Shown in pieces: positions 1 to 9,751 of a DNA stretch of 64,000 bases. How positions within the stretch are numbered: the stretch's first letter is position 1; every line of letters begins with the position of its first letter. The notes under the pieces are model-generated. The model was not told the DNA's origin. It did no database searches and was given only the letters and a program-made list of their open reading frames with translations. A program made the position numbers and the translations under genes. The stretch comes from Thermococcus gorgonarius. Its GTDB lineage: Archaea > Methanobacteriota_B > Thermococci > Thermococcales > Thermococcaceae. Location of the stretch: assembly GCF_002214385.1 (NCBI RefSeq), contig NZ_CP014855.1, positions 744,001 to 808,000 of the forward strand, written 5' to 3'.

Positions 1-1
1 A

Positions 2-130
2 GAATCCGGCAAAGGGGCCAAAGAAGTAAGCGAGAGCCTTAACATTCCGCTCAGAACGGTCTACTATATCGTCAAGAACTTTAAAGGGCATTCCTTCGAA
101 AGGAGAATCCTGTCCAGAATGAAGGAATAG
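2..130 (+). CDS. C-terminal end of an HTH protein (partial)
   Basis: The window opens inside this gene. The 42 visible codons end in TAG. The visible stretch reads like a helix-turn-helix (AKEVSESLNIPLRTVYYIVK), followed by a basic tail. This suggests a DNA-binding protein or the DNA-binding end of a recombinase or regulator. The start and any other domain lie upstream of the window, so the family cannot be named. It is separated from the next gene by a TATA-like box near 150-161. Confidence 0.5.
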   Translation, partial: ESGKGAKEVSESLNIPLRTVYYIVKNFKGHSFERRILSRMKE

Positions 131-202
131 CTGGTTGTTCTCAGCGGGGTAGGTTTAAAAACCAATTGGATTAGATTTCCCTAATTAGAAGGGGGGAGCG
201 GC

Positions 203-1006
203 ATGATTTTTGAGACACAGGAAGAGACTCCTGAGATCAGAGAACCCCTGAGAAGGGTCGGTATAACCAACCTGAGAACCGTGGCCAAGATAAACTGGAA
301 GGGGAGAGAGTACACATTCCTCCCGCTGATAGAGGCCACCATTGACCTACCTGCTGAAAAAAAGGGTATACACATGAGTAGGCTCATTGAAAGCGTTACC
401 GATGCAATGAGCGAGGCTGTGGAAGAGGAAGTCAAAACCGCTCATGAGTCCCTTGAAGAACTTGGAAAGAGCGTAATCGAACGAATCGAAAGAAAGCATC
501 CGCATAAACGAGCTGAGATCTGGATCAAAACTCATCTAATCATTCCAAAGAAAACTCCTGCAAGCGGAAAAACCAGCTACGAGCCCTACGACGTTGAGGT
601 AGGTGTTATAAAGAACGAAAACGGTACCTTTGAGAAAGTACTCCGGGTCAGGGTTATCGGAAACACCGTCTGTCCACATGCCATGGCCAACAACAACGGA
701 AAGACCCACATCCAGAGGGCCGTTGGGGAGCTGGAGGTAAAGGCCGACTTCAATGAGGAAATAGCACTTGAGGACATGATAGAAGTCGTTGAGAGTTCTT
801 TCAGCAGTCCAACGTATACGTTGCTCAAAACTCCGGACGAGAACGCAGTCGTTCAGAGGATGTTTGAAAACCCGAAGTTCGTTGAGGATGTTGCTAGAGA
901 AATATTCGCCAAGGCCAAGGAGCGCTTTAAAGGGAAAATCCACGTCCGCGTCATCAGCAACGAGAGTATACACAAGCACGACGTCATAGCGGAGACGTGG
1001 AGCTAG
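203..1006 (+). CDS. mptA: GTP cyclohydrolase IV (MptA, FolE2 family)
   Basis: This 267-residue protein belongs to the archaeal FolE2/MptA family, which opens GTP to 7,8-dihydroneopterin 2',3'-cyclic phosphate, the first step of pterin (methanopterin/folate-type) synthesis in the cytoplasm. Family landmarks are GIHMSR near residue 55 and NTVCPHAM, with the conserved cysteine at about 157 expected to bind the catalytic metal. The length is normal. The start is ATG with a GGGGGGAG ribosome site about 4 nt upstream. A TATA-like GGTTTAAAAACC at 150-161 is the probable promoter. It is followed after 18 bp by an HD hydrolase gene whose start is buried in a hairpin, suggesting coupled translation. 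Confidence 0.93.
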   Translation: MIFETQEETPEIREPLRRVGITNLRTVAKINWKGREYTFLPLIEATIDLPAEKKGIHMSRLIESVTDAMSEAVEEEVKTAHESLEELGKSVIERIERKHPHKRAEIWIKTHLIIPKKTPASGKTSYEPYDVEVGVIKNENGTFEKVLRVRVIGNTVCPHAMANNNGKTHIQRAVGELEVKADFNEEIALEDMIEVVESSFSSPTYTLLKTPDENAVVQRMFENPKFVEDVAREIFAKAKERFKGKIHVRVISNESIHKHDVIAETWS

Positions 1007-1007
1007 T

Positions 1008-1027
1008 CATGGAGGTCACCCTCCATG
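1008..1027 (+). promoter_or_regulatory. Start-sequestering hairpin of the HD gene
   Basis: CATGGAGG, four bases (TCAC), then CCTCCATG form a perfect 8-bp inverted repeat between mptA and the HD gene. The left arm holds the Shine-Dalgarno GGAGGT and the right arm holds the ATG at 1025. In mRNA this would hide both signals. The mptA stop codon (1004-1006) ends two bases before the stem, so a ribosome finishing mptA would open it. The repeat is seen directly; the coupling is inferred. Confidence 0.6.
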
Positions 1028-2116
1028 AAGCTCGTCCATGATCCGATTCACGGCTACATAGAGCTTGATGAATTCGCAATCAAAATCGTGGACACCCCAG
1101 AGTTTCAGAGGCTCAGGAGGATAACCCAGCTCGGCTTTGCCTTCCTTGCTTATCCATCCGCCAGACACACCCGCTTTGAGCACTCGCTTGGGACTTTCCA
1201 CCTCGCCAAGGAGATAAGGCACTATAACCCAGAGATCGAGGAGGAAGCCGTCTACGCGGCCCTGCTTCACGACATCGGCCACTACCCCTTTTCACACACC
1301 CTTGAGGGCCTGTTCCCGAGACACGAAGAGAACACCGTCTGGCTGATAAAGCACGGAGAGATCAGGGACGCTATCGAGGAGAACTACTCGGTCTCAAAAC
1401 TCATCAAGTTCCTCAAGCATCCGGTCGTCAGCGGCGACATCGACTCGGACAGAATGGACTACCTCGTCAGGGACGCCTACTATACGGGAGCCGCATACGG
1501 CGTCGTTGACCTTGAGAGGCTCGTTAGGAACCTGATTTTCACCAAGGGTATGCTCGTCGTTGGAGCGAAGGGAATCATGGCGGCTCAGAACCTTCTACTG
1601 GCGAGGGCAATGATGTACCCGACGGTTTACTTCCACCACACCGCAAAGATAGCCGAGGTCATGCTTCGAAAGGCCGTTGAGCTTGAGGGGATAAGCACTG
1701 AGGAGATACGCCTCATGGACGAGGTAGACCTCGTTTCGAGGCTGAGAAACAGTGAAAAGCCTGAAGTAAGGGAACTCATGAAGGCCATAGACAACAGGAA
1801 GCTTTACAAGAGGGTTCTCTGTTCAAACAGTGAGCTTTCCCCTGAAACGGTGGAATACATCAAGCGGGCTCTGGAAGAGGAGTTCGCCCACCTTGCCCTC
1901 ATTGATTACCCACCCAAGCCAAAATACGAGGAGAGGAACGCCTTTGTGCTGGTAGACGGTGAGCTGAAGAGGCTCAGCGAGGTTTCACCTCTTGTTAAGT
2001 CGCTGGTTGAGCTCAAAAATGTGTACTGGAGATGGTGTGTTTACGCCAGGAAGGACGTTAAGGAGGACGTCGAAGGCGCGCTAAAAAAAGCTTTTGTAAT
2101 TTGCCGAAGTAGTTGA
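1025..2116 (+). CDS. HD-domain phosphohydrolase (dGTPase-like)
   Basis: This 363-residue protein starts with the MKLVHDPIHGYI signature of the COG1078 HD family. The metal-binding HD pair is in LLHDIGHYPFSHT near residues 81-93, and a further conserved D is in SGDIDSDRMDYLVRDA near 138. Relatives are dNTP triphosphohydrolases or related nucleotide phosphohydrolases; the substrate here is not known. The ATG at 1025 has GGAGGT eight bases upstream, but both are in a hairpin (1008-1027). It lies directly after mptA, which also acts on GTP, so the two may form one transcription unit. Confidence 0.85.
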   Translation: MKLVHDPIHGYIELDEFAIKIVDTPEFQRLRRITQLGFAFLAYPSARHTRFEHSLGTFHLAKEIRHYNPEIEEEAVYAALLHDIGHYPFSHTLEGLFPRHEENTVWLIKHGEIRDAIEENYSVSKLIKFLKHPVVSGDIDSDRMDYLVRDAYYTGAAYGVVDLERLVRNLIFTKGMLVVGAKGIMAAQNLLLARAMMYPTVYFHHTAKIAEVMLRKAVELEGISTEEIRLMDEVDLVSRLRNSEKPEVRELMKAIDNRKLYKRVLCSNSELSPETVEYIKRALEEEFAHLALIDYPPKPKYEERNAFVLVDGELKRLSEVSPLVKSLVELKNVYWRWCVYARKDVKEDVEGALKKAFVICRSS

Positions 2117-2232
2117 AAAATCTTTAAGGAAGGGCTGGAAGATACCCCGTTGGCCGTCCTTACTTAAAATATCTCCTCTCCAGAGCCTTGAGTATTTTTC
2201 CATGTTCACATCGACTCGAAATTTCACCAGGA

Positions 2233-2290
2233 AAAGCTTTATAACTGCACCTTTTAAGTTAAGCCGACAAGCTCATCAGAGGATGGTGGT
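2233..2290 (+). promoter_or_regulatory. EF-2 promoter and ribosome site
   Basis: A purine-rich BRE-like GGAAAAG precedes the TATA box TTTATAAC at 2238-2245. A transcript would begin near 2266, giving a leader of about 30 nt. The ribosome site GGATGGTGGT (2281-2290) stands 5 nt before the ATG at 2296. This is a textbook strong Thermococcus promoter. The preceding 100 bases (2117-2232) hold nothing I could identify. Confidence 0.6.
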
Positions 2291-2295
2291 GTTGT

Positions 2296-4494
2296 ATGGG
2301 AAGAAGGGAAGAGATGATTGCGAAGATTAAGGAACTTATGACCCAGCCCGAGAGGATCAGGAACATGGGTATCGCCGCTCACATTGACCACGGTAAGACT
2401 ACCCTTAGCGACAACCTGCTCGCGGGCGCTGGTATGATAAGCGAAGAACTCGCCGGAAAGCAGCTCGTCCTTGATTTCGACGAGCAGGAGCAGGCGAGGG
2501 GTATTACTATCAACGCGGCCAACGTTTCGATGGTCCACAACTACGAGGGCAACGACTACCTCATCAACCTGATTGATACTCCGGGTCACGTTGACTTCGG
2601 TGGTGACGTTACCAGGGCCATGCGTGCCATAGACGGTGCGATTATCGTTGTCGACGCCGTTGAGGGTGTCATGCCCCAGACCGAGACCGTTCTCAGGCAG
2701 GCTCTGAGGGAGTACGTCAAGCCCGTCCTCTTCATCAACAAGGTTGACAGGCTCATCAAGGAGCTCAAGCTCACCCCCCAGCAGATGCAGGAGCGCTTCG
2801 TCAAGGTCATTACCGACGTCAACAGGCTCATCAAGCGCTACGCCCCCGAGGAGTTCAAGAAGGAGTGGCTCGTCAACGTTAACGACGGTAGCGTCGCCTT
2901 TGGTTCGGCCTATTACAACTGGGCCCTCAGCGTGCCCTTCATGAAGAAGACCGGGGTTTCATTCAAGGACGTCATTGACCTCACCAACGCCGGTGATTTA
3001 AAGACCCTCAGGAAGAAGGCCCCGCTCCACGTTGTGGTTCTTGATATGGTCGTCAGGCACCTCCCGAACCCGCTCCAGGCCCAGAAGTACAGGATTCCGC
3101 ACCTCTGGAGGGGAGACATAAACAGCGACGTCGGTCAGGCCATGCTCAAGTGCGACCCGAAGGGACCGATGACTATGGTTGTCACCAAGATCATCCTCGA
3201 CAAGCACGCCGGTGAGGTAGCCACCGGCCGCGTCTGGAGCGGTACCGTCAAGACCGGCCAGGAGGTTTACCTGATCAACAGCAAGAGGAAGTCCAGAATC
3301 CAGCAGGTCGGCATCTACATGGGGCCAGAGAGGATCAACATGGAGGCCGTCCCCGCTGGAAACATCGTCGCTGTAACTGGTCTCCGCGATGCCATGGCCG
3401 GCGAGACCGTTTCAACCGAGCAGATCGAGCCGTTTGAAGCACTCCACTACGCGAGCGAGCCTGTCGTCACCGTTGCCATTGAGGCCAAGAACGTTAAGGA
3501 TCTTCCAAAGCTCGTTGAGGCCTTGAGACAGCTTGCCAAGGAGGACCCAACGCTCCACGTCAAGATCGACGAGGAGACCGGCCAGCACCTCCTCAGCGGT
3601 ATGGGTGAGCTCCACCTCGAGGTCAAGCTCTACCGCCTTAAGACAGAGTGGAAGCTCGACGTCGATGTTTCACCGCCTATAGTAGTTTACCGCGAGAGCG
3701 TCACCAAGCAGAGCCCGATCGTCGAAGGAAAGTCACCGAACAAGCACAACAGGTTCTACATCACTGTCGAGCCAATGCCTGATGAGATCTACCAGGCAAT
3801 CAAGGAGGGAATCATCCCAGAAGGAAGGCCGAAGGATCCGAAGGAAGTCGCCAAGAAGCTGGCTGAGCTCGGTATGGACTACGAGATGGCCAAGGGAATC
3901 GTTGACGTTTACAACGGCAACATGTTCTTCGACAACACCAAGGGTATCCAGTACCTGAACGAGGTTATGGACCTACTCGTTGACGGTTTCCACCAGGCAA
4001 TGGACGAGGGGCCACTCGCCAAAGAGCCAGTCATGAAGGTCATCGTCCGCCTGCACGACGCTAAGATACACGAGGACAACGTCCACCGCGGTCCGGCCCA
4101 GATCTACCCGGCTATAAGGACCGCAATCCACTGTGCCATGATGAAGGCCGGGCCGGTTCTCTACGAGCCGTACCAGAAGGTCATCATCAACATACCCTAC
4201 GAGTACATGGGCGCCGTCAGCAGGGAGCTCAACCAGAGGCGCGGCCAGCTCATCGACATGAGGCAGGAAGGCGAGGTCATGATCATCATCGGCGAGGCAC
4301 CCGTCGCCGAGATGTTCGGATTTGCTGGAGCAATACGTGGAGCGACCAGCGGTAAGGCCCTCTGGACAACAGAACATGCTGGCTTCAAGCGCGTTCCGAA
4401 CGAGCTGGCACAGCAGATCATCAGGCAGATACGCCAGAGGAAGGGCCTCGACCCGAACCCGCCGACCGAGAAGGACGTCTGCCCGCAGCAGTGA
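2296..4494 (+). CDS. fusA: Translation elongation factor EF-2
   Basis: This 732-residue GTPase moves the ribosome along mRNA by one codon after peptide transfer. GTP-binding motifs are [10 protein letters not shown] (about residues 27-36), [10 protein letters not shown] and NKVDRL. Domains II to V follow at normal length. The histidine in VHRGPAQ at about residue 597 is the position that carries diphthamide in archaea and eukaryotes. No intein interrupts the gene. The start is fixed by the GGTGGT site and by the family's short N-terminus. Codon use is strongly biased to C/G-ending codons, as expected for a very highly expressed gene. Confidence 0.97.
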   Translation: MGRREEMIAKIKELMTQPERIRNMGIAAHIDHGKTTLSDNLLAGAGMISEELAGKQLVLDFDEQEQARGITINAANVSMVHNYEGNDYLINLIDTPGHVDFGGDVTRAMRAIDGAIIVVDAVEGVMPQTETVLRQALREYVKPVLFINKVDRLIKELKLTPQQMQERFVKVITDVNRLIKRYAPEEFKKEWLVNVNDGSVAFGSAYYNWALSVPFMKKTGVSFKDVIDLTNAGDLKTLRKKAPLHVVVLDMVVRHLPNPLQAQKYRIPHLWRGDINSDVGQAMLKCDPKGPMTMVVTKIILDKHAGEVATGRVWSGTVKTGQEVYLINSKRKSRIQQVGIYMGPERINMEAVPAGNIVAVTGLRDAMAGETVSTEQIEPFEALHYASEPVVTVAIEAKNVKDLPKLVEALRQLAKEDPTLHVKIDEETGQHLLSGMGELHLEVKLYRLKTEWKLDVDVSPPIVVYRESVTKQSPIVEGKSPNKHNRFYITVEPMPDEIYQAIKEGIIPEGRPKDPKEVAKKLAELGMDYEMAKGIVDVYNGNMFFDNTKGIQYLNEVMDLLVDGFHQAMDEGPLAKEPVMKVIVRLHDAKIHEDNVHRGPAQIYPAIRTAIHCAMMKAGPVLYEPYQKVIINIPYEYMGAVSRELNQRRGQLIDMRQEGEVMIIIGEAPVAEMFGFAGAIRGATSGKALWTTEHAGFKRVPNELAQQIIRQIRQRKGLDPNPPTEKDVCPQQ

Positions 4495-4562
4495 GATCCT
4501 TCTCTTTTCTTCTCAAAAATTTCAAAATTTAAACAAGAAAAACTCCGACAAATTTGTTTTTG

Positions 4563-6884
4563 TCATGTCTTAGGTTTTAGCCACGCCCCCAAGCCAACCT
4601 GCCGCGTTTTCTGATACCTTAAATCTTCTTTACGGTAACCAAAGGCCCTCAGAATCCTCTCCACAGCTGGAAGAACCTGGTTCTCGATGTAGTATTCTGC
4701 ATCGTACTTGTGCTTTGCCGGGTCAAATTCGTCAAAGGGTATAGCCCTGTCCCCAATCCTTCCCGAGCCTTTGAGCACGATGTAGCTTATGACCGTTCCG
4801 GGCCGGATTTTTATCCCCCTTGCGGCGAGGCGTTTTGCAACAGCCACATGCGGCCCGGTGGCCTTGTAGTCCTTCAGGTCGCGGGTTATCTGCTCGTAGA
4901 TGACCAGCTTCTCCGGTGGAACCTCGTACTTGCTCAGCTTCTCCGTAACCTCTTTGACAATCCTTACCGCTTCTTCAACGTCACCGTGCTTTAGTATCGC
5001 CTCAAGAACCCTCGCCTGCGTCTCCTTCGCTATCTCGCTCCAGTCACGCCTAACTATTTCAAGCCCGCGCGTCGTTATCTTGTCCTCCTCGTCTATAACC
5101 GCGTACTTCTTCTTCGTCACGAAGAAGCCGCGCTTGTAGAAGCCCTCGTATTCGAGTTCGAGCAGGCCGGGCAGTTTGGCGTTGATGTAGTCCAGGAACT
5201 CCTTTGCCTTCTTTTTGACGGTTTCGGCGTCCGCTCCAGGTATTGTTGCGAAAAATCCATCTGTGTCCGCGTAGAGGACTTTAAAGCCAAATTTCTCCTC
5301 TATTTCCCTTATCGTGGTCTCGATGTACTGCCTGCCCCAAGCGGTAACGCTCTCGGCGCACTCCTTGCAGTACCAGCGGGCCTTTGCATAGCCGTAGTAA
5401 CCGTAGAAGCTATTAGCAAGGATTTTGATTGCTCGTTGCCTGTAATCGAGGAGTTTCTTCTCGATTGGGTCTATAGTGGCCTTCATCTTCTTCTTTACCT
5501 TCTGTCTCTCCTCCAAGAGGTCTCCGAGGAGGCTTGGGATGAAGCCGGGGAAGTCCTTGCAGAACTTATGGCCTACCTGAGGAGCCACGTCGTACTCCTC
5601 ACAACCCTCCCTGTTGAGTGTATCAGGGGAGACGTTATGGGTGATTATTATCGAAGGATACAGGGAGCGGAAGTCCAGATACACGATGTTCTCCCACAGT
5701 CCCCTTTCGGGCTCCTTGACGTATCCACCCGCGTAGCTCTCCCTTCTTCTTGCCAGCTCCCTCTCGTCCGGCTTGTTTGGTGCAAGTTCATTCCTCTCGT
5801 AGGCCTTCCTCAGCAAAAACCACTCGACGAGGTTTCCGGTACTCGAGCGAGATACATCCCAGAGGCTCTGGCCTACGAGGCGCGAGAGCTGGGCTTCCAT
5901 AGGGAAGAACTCTTTTCCGAGTTCATAGGTTACCTTTGCGTCCTCCATCGAGTAGCGGGCCACCCTTTCTAATCCCTCGCCCGTTTCCCAGGCCTGCGCT
6001 ATCTCCTCAGCGTAGACCTTCTCCTTCGGCTGTCCAAAGATGGCTTCATATACTGCCTCAAGGGTGTAAGTGGGGAGGTTAATCGTTCTCCTAATGACGG
6101 GGTAGAGGTCGAAGTGAATCCTTCCCTTGACCTCCACCGCAAAGCGATCGCCCATGCGCTGGATTTTCGGCTCGCTCCCTTCCCTTCCGAGGATGAACTT
6201 GACTCCGAGCTTCTCGGAGCGCTTCTTGAGGTAGGCGAAGTCGAAGTTGTCGCCGTTGTAGGTTATGAGGACGTCGGGATCCTTTTCCTTGACGACCTTG
6301 AGGAAGCGCTTTATCATCTCCTTCTCGGTGGAAACGACGTCGACATAGGGAAGGTCGATATTCTTCCAGGTAATAACGCGCGCCCCTTCCTCGTCGGCGT
6401 AGCTTATCATCAGGATAGGCCCTTCGGCGAACTCCTCGCCCTCGTGATAGAGCGTCTCGATGTCGAAGGCGAGCATCTTAAGTTCCTCGTCGCCCTCCAT
6501 CGGGATTAAGCCTTTGTCTATGAGGTAGCGCTTCGCGAAGGGGATGTCGTACTCGTAGATGTCCACAACGGCAGGATGCTCCTTTATCTTGTCCCTGATT
6601 GCGGGAACGTCCTGGGGGTGAGTGAAGTAGAGCTTCCAGACCTCTATCGGCCTGCCTAGGAACTTCTTCTTCACTTTCTCGGCCCTGACAACCCTAACGG
6701 TAGTGCCGTGCCTCTCGGCAGTTATCTTCTTGACGTCCTCAATCGCAGAGTCGTCCTTCAAGAGCGCGTAGATGTATGGCTCAAAGTTTCTGTCGTAGTC
6801 TATTTTGAACTCGCCGTTCTCCTTCTTGAAGATCCTGATGACGGGCTTTCCATCCTCAGTTATGTAGTCTGTATCGAGGATCAT
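4563..6884 (-). CDS. polB: Family B replicative DNA polymerase (intein-free)
   Basis: This 773-residue polymerase with 3'-5' proofreading closely resembles the Thermococcus KOD and 9-degrees-North enzymes. The exonuclease motif [10 protein letters not shown] is near 141, the polymerase motif [10 protein letters not shown] near 404, motif B around NSFYGYYGY near 491, and the catalytic YADTDG near 539. All three sites where related species carry inteins are uninterrupted. The extreme C-terminus (WLKPKT) resembles a PCNA-interacting tail region in position only; I do not claim a PIP box. The ATG overlaps the upstream toxin stop by 4 bp (ATGA), so the polymerase is probably translated from the toxin-antitoxin transcript. 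It converges with EF-2; the 68 bp between them are T/A-rich. Confidence 0.97.
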   Translation of the reverse strand: MILDTDYITEDGKPVIRIFKKENGEFKIDYDRNFEPYIYALLKDDSAIEDVKKITAERHGTTVRVVRAEKVKKKFLGRPIEVWKLYFTHPQDVPAIRDKIKEHPAVVDIYEYDIPFAKRYLIDKGLIPMEGDEELKMLAFDIETLYHEGEEFAEGPILMISYADEEGARVITWKNIDLPYVDVVSTEKEMIKRFLKVVKEKDPDVLITYNGDNFDFAYLKKRSEKLGVKFILGREGSEPKIQRMGDRFAVEVKGRIHFDLYPVIRRTINLPTYTLEAVYEAIFGQPKEKVYAEEIAQAWETGEGLERVARYSMEDAKVTYELGKEFFPMEAQLSRLVGQSLWDVSRSSTGNLVEWFLLRKAYERNELAPNKPDERELARRRESYAGGYVKEPERGLWENIVYLDFRSLYPSIIITHNVSPDTLNREGCEEYDVAPQVGHKFCKDFPGFIPSLLGDLLEERQKVKKKMKATIDPIEKKLLDYRQRAIKILANSFYGYYGYAKARWYCKECAESVTAWGRQYIETTIREIEEKFGFKVLYADTDGFFATIPGADAETVKKKAKEFLDYINAKLPGLLELEYEGFYKRGFFVTKKKYAVIDEEDKITTRGLEIVRRDWSEIAKETQARVLEAILKHGDVEEAVRIVKEVTEKLSKYEVPPEKLVIYEQITRDLKDYKATGPHVAVAKRLAARGIKIRPGTVISYIVLKGSGRIGDRAIPFDEFDPAKHKYDAEYYIENQVLPAVERILRAFGYRKEDLRYQKTRQVGLGAWLKPKT

Positions 6885-7357
6885 AACTCACCACCCATAA
6901 TCCTGTAAAACAATTCTGGGCGTATCCTAAACCCGACCGAACGCAGAGCATTAAATAGCTCGTCGTCAGTCTCCTTCAAAAGACCGGCATCCTTAAGAAG
7001 CCTCAGAACTGCCACCGTGCCAATGACACTGAGTCCCTCCAATCTTGCCGCTTTGCGGGCCTTTAAATCGTCCAGTATGACAAAAGCTCCGAGTTCCTTG
7101 GCGAGTGCTATTGCCTCCAGTTCTCCACGGTGGAGCCCTGAATAGCCGGGCAGAGCCTCTCTGGAGGGAGAAGCTATCTTAACCTCCCCTGACTTCAGCA
7201 ATTTTGAGAGAACCGAACTAACTTCGTCTTCTTTGGCGTTGATCTCTTCAACAACAGCCTCTGGAACAAAAACTTCGCCGAAGAGTCTAACCGCGTGCTT
7301 TAGGTATCCGAGCTTTGCGAGGGCTATGACGGGAGAAGAGTTAAAGACGACCTTCAC
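6881..7357 (-). CDS. DUF3368 PIN-like putative toxin
   Basis: This 158-residue protein has the DUF3368 layout of VapC-like nucleases: an N-terminal [15 protein letters not shown], a central acidic [10 protein letters not shown] near 101-110, and [12 protein letters not shown] near 116-127. The usual acidic residues of the PIN fold (D or S at the first site, then E, then DD) can be placed there, so RNase activity is plausible but unproven; the first site reads N-S-S-P instead of the classical D. The gene overlaps the antitoxin by 17 bp upstream and the polymerase start by 4 bp downstream. Confidence 0.82.
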   Translation of the reverse strand: MKVVFNSSPVIALAKLGYLKHAVRLFGEVFVPEAVVEEINAKEDEVSSVLSKLLKSGEVKIASPSREALPGYSGLHRGELEAIALAKELGAFVILDDLKARKAARLEGLSVIGTVAVLRLLKDAGLLKETDDELFNALRSVGFRIRPELFYRIMGGEL

Positions 7358-7613
7358 GTTTCAACTCCTCCCTAATCTCCTTCAGCTTTGAGAGTTCAAG
7401 CTCGGCTTCTTCTTCGTCAAGGAGCGAATATTCAACGCCCAGCTTGTCAAGGAGAAATGAAAGCTCTTCGAGTTTCATGTCCAAGAGTTCTGCGGCCTTC
7501 TCAAGAGTTATTTGGTGACTTACGAGCAGGCCTATCACTTTTAAGAACCGCTCCTTTTCCTCGTAATCTTTGAAGAGGGGAAAGTTGAACACCAGCCGGT
7601 TAACTTCTTCCAT
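7341..7613 (-). CDS. UPF0175-like putative antitoxin
   Basis: A 90-residue protein with a helical HTH-like core (FLKVIGLLVSHQITLEKAAE) and an acidic, charged C-terminus, matching the UPF0175 family that partners DUF3368 toxins. The ATG at 7613 is preferred over the GTG at 7622 because GGTGA lies 5 nt upstream of it and a TATA box (7646-7656 on this strand) would place the transcript start near 7626. It heads an antitoxin-toxin-polymerase unit. It would neutralise the toxin and, by analogy, may bind its own promoter. Confidence 0.75.
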   Translation of the reverse strand: MEEVNRLVFNFPLFKDYEEKERFLKVIGLLVSHQITLEKAAELLDMKLEELSFLLDKLGVEYSLLDEEEAELELSKLKEIREELKREGRL

Positions 7614-7645
7614 GCCCTTCACCAGTGGGTATTAGGCAAAGGGGC

Positions 7646-7676
7646 TAATAAACCTCACCACCACCTTTTTAAACCT
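7646..7676. promoter_or_regulatory. Divergent promoters: TA-polB and RNA methyltransferase
   Basis: On the minus strand GGTTTATTAG (7646-7656) fits a TATA box about 38 bp upstream of the antitoxin ATG. On the plus strand TTTTTAAA (7666-7673) is centred 25 bp before the ATG at 7695, so that message would be leaderless; no ribosome site precedes that ATG. The two TATA boxes are only about 10 bp apart, so polymerase binding may compete. Confidence 0.5.
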
Positions 7677-7694
7677 CCTCCCTAATTCCCGCCC

Positions 7695-9050
7695 ATGGAG
7701 CTGTTTTACCGAGTGAGCTTTCAGGAAGTGGTGGCGGACGCGCTGATGCTCGTTGAGGAGCGCGAGCTGTCTTCCAAGCACGCGCTTGAGAGGGTCTTTA
7801 AGCGAGTGGCCGGAAAGGACCGTGAGAAGGCGAGGGGTTTGGCACATGCATACGTCTTCGAGATAGAGAAGTGGCGGGCAAAGATAGACTTCATAATCAA
7901 CTCGGTTTTGAAAGGCTCAACCGTTGAAGACCTCGATCCCTATCTGGCAAACCTCCTCCGCATAGGGACTTTTGAGATACACTTCCGGAAGGTTCCTCCC
8001 GCGATAGCTACCGACTCAATAATCCGCGTGGTTAAAGAAAAGTTCGATTTCTCCCGCGCCAAATTCGTCAACGCGCTGATGCACTCGATAGAGAAGTTCG
8101 ACGTCGAAAAGGCCCTAAAGAGGCTCAAGGAGAAGGACAGGATAGAGTGGTTGAGCGTTCGCTTCTCCCACCCGCGCTGGTACGTGGAGTATGTTATCGA
8201 CCTTTTTGGCTACGACGAAGCGGTAAGGCTTCTCCTCAGCAACAACAAACCTCAGCGCTACTACGTAAGGGCTAACACGTTGAAGACAGATGTTGACTCG
8301 CTGAGGGACTACCTTGAGGAAAACGGCGTTAGGACTGCCTTAACTCCGGTTCCTGACGTGTTGAAAGTCCTCGAGTATAAAACGCCGGTCACGAGGCTCG
8401 ACTGGTACAAACAAGGGAAGTTCGTAATTCAGGATTTGGCCTCAGCATATGTCGCCCACGTCCTAAATCCGGAGCCGGGCGAGAGGGTTCTCGATTTGGC
8501 AGCGGCCCCCGGCTCGAAGACATTCCACGCGGCGGCTCTGATGGAGAACAGGGGCGAAATCGTCGCGGTTGACTACTCCTACGACAGACTGATGAGAATG
8601 AAGGAGAAGATGAAGCTTTTGGGTATTAAAAACGTCAAACTGGTTCACGCCGACGGCCAGAGCTTCAGGGACAAAGACAAGTTCGACAAAATAATCCTCG
8701 ACGCGCCGTGTTCAAGCTCCGGGACCTACCGCCAGTTCCCCGAGGTGAAGTGGCGCTTCGACGGGGAGAAGATTAAGCGCATAATCAGTGTGCAGAGGAA
8801 CATGCTCCGCAACGCCTACGAGAACCTCCGCGACGGCGGCAAGATGACCTACTCGACCTGCTCAATTAGAATCGATGAGGACGAGGAGAACGTGCTCTTC
8901 GCGGTAAACCGGGTTGGGCTGGAGCTTATCCCCTATGACTTCAGCTGGGGAGACAGGGGCTCCCTTGAGATTGGAGACAAGGTCTTCCGCGCCTGGACTC
9001 ACAGGCACGACTGCAACAGCTTCTTCATTGCAAAATTGGGGAGGGGTTAA
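7695..9050 (+). CDS. RsmB/NOL1/NOP2-family RNA m5C methyltransferase
   Basis: This 451-residue cytosine-C5 RNA methyltransferase has a NusB-like RNA-binding half (to about residue 145), then a Rossmann methyltransferase core. SAM-binding motif I is LDLAAAPGSKT near 266; the first catalytic-type motif is LDAPCSSSGTYR near 336, and the second cysteine is in MTYSTCSI near 395. The exact target (tRNA or rRNA) cannot be told. The message is predicted to be leaderless. The gene ends by overlapping the convergent AMMECR1 gene by 4 bp. Confidence 0.88.
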   Translation: MELFYRVSFQEVVADALMLVEERELSSKHALERVFKRVAGKDREKARGLAHAYVFEIEKWRAKIDFIINSVLKGSTVEDLDPYLANLLRIGTFEIHFRKVPPAIATDSIIRVVKEKFDFSRAKFVNALMHSIEKFDVEKALKRLKEKDRIEWLSVRFSHPRWYVEYVIDLFGYDEAVRLLLSNNKPQRYYVRANTLKTDVDSLRDYLEENGVRTALTPVPDVLKVLEYKTPVTRLDWYKQGKFVIQDLASAYVAHVLNPEPGERVLDLAAAPGSKTFHAAALMENRGEIVAVDYSYDRLMRMKEKMKLLGIKNVKLVHADGQSFRDKDKFDKIILDAPCSSSGTYRQFPEVKWRFDGEKIKRIISVQRNMLRNAYENLRDGGKMTYSTCSIRIDEDEENVLFAVNRVGLELIPYDFSWGDRGSLEIGDKVFRAWTHRHDCNSFFIAKLGRG

Positions 9051-9664
9051 ACCAGCGGCTTCCTCCTCACCGGCCCCCTTGGGTATTCTTCCTCGAATAT
9101 CTCTGCGGTAAAGCGGTAGACCTTCGTGTCCTCATCGAGCCAGCAGTCTGGCGGCAAGCCGGCTTTCCAGCAGGTCTGCGCCAAAAACTCCTCCTCGTCC
9201 CAGCCCCACTCTATCGGAACCTGCGGGAGCAGTAAGCCCGAGTAGATGCCCTTCTCGATGAGCAACCCATCCCTGCCGACCTTTATCTTCTTTGGCCTCT
9301 CCTCGGGCGGGCCTTCAACGGGTTCTGGCGGTGTGAGGACGCTTACCTCAACGACAAGGTCATCAAGCTCGCTCTCCCTCACCGGCGGGAAGCGCGGGTC
9401 GTCAACGGCGGCATAGATGGCCGCCTTTATCGTCGCCTCAACCAACGGGTAAATCGGGAGCGGGAAGCCTATGCAGCCACGAAGGGCGGCCTGAGGCGGA
9501 ACGTTATGCCTGTTGAGGGTGACGAAGACGCCCATCTTCTCCCACAGCTCGGGCGGTGTGTCCTTGGGAGGTTGTATAACCTTCCCGTGTCTCACGTACT
9601 CCTCGACGGCCTTCCTCGCGAGCCTGACGAGGAACTCACCCCATTCATCCTTTATCCTGTACAC
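9047..9664 (-). CDS. AMMECR1 domain protein (TIGR00296)
   Basis: A 205-residue protein of the AMMECR1 family found in archaea and eukaryotes; function unknown. The family hallmark LRGCIG occurs near residue 61 in AALRGCIGFPLP. The start is taken at GTG 9664, giving MYRIKDEWGEF, because AGGTGGT lies 5 nt upstream; an earlier GTG at 9673 lies in front of that site. It is divergent from the thiamine-binding-type gene; a TATA-like CCTAATAAG is near 9695-9705. Confidence 0.88.
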   Translation of the reverse strand: MYRIKDEWGEFLVRLARKAVEEYVRHGKVIQPPKDTPPELWEKMGVFVTLNRHNVPPQAALRGCIGFPLPIYPLVEATIKAAIYAAVDDPRFPPVRESELDDLVVEVSVLTPPEPVEGPPEERPKKIKVGRDGLLIEKGIYSGLLLPQVPIEWGWDEEEFLAQTCWKAGLPPDCWLDEDTKVYRFTAEIFEEEYPRGPVRRKPLV

Positions 9665-9702
9665 CAGTACCACCTGGGGGAAGTAGGTTTGCCATGCTTA
9701 TT

Positions 9703-9730
9703 AGGTTAACCTGCCGCAAGGTTTAAAATG
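9703..9730. promoter_or_regulatory. Palindrome and TATA box in divergent spacer
   Basis: AGGTTAACCT (9703-9712) is a perfect 10-bp palindrome, followed by a TATA-like TTTAAAAT (9722-9729) centred about 26 bp before the GTG at 9752. The downstream message is then probably leaderless, which fits the lack of a ribosome site. The palindrome sits just upstream of that TATA and overlaps the likely promoter of the opposite gene, a position suited to a regulator. The binding protein is unknown. Confidence 0.4.
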
Positions 9731-9751
9731 TGCCGAAAGTAGTTAAGTCGG

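Noticed and set aside
536-979. Long minus-strand open frames opposite mptA, EF-2, polB, nfn and gatE
   Set aside because: They lie antisense to well-conserved genes, have no ribosome sites and follow codon bias of the real gene; treated as shadows.
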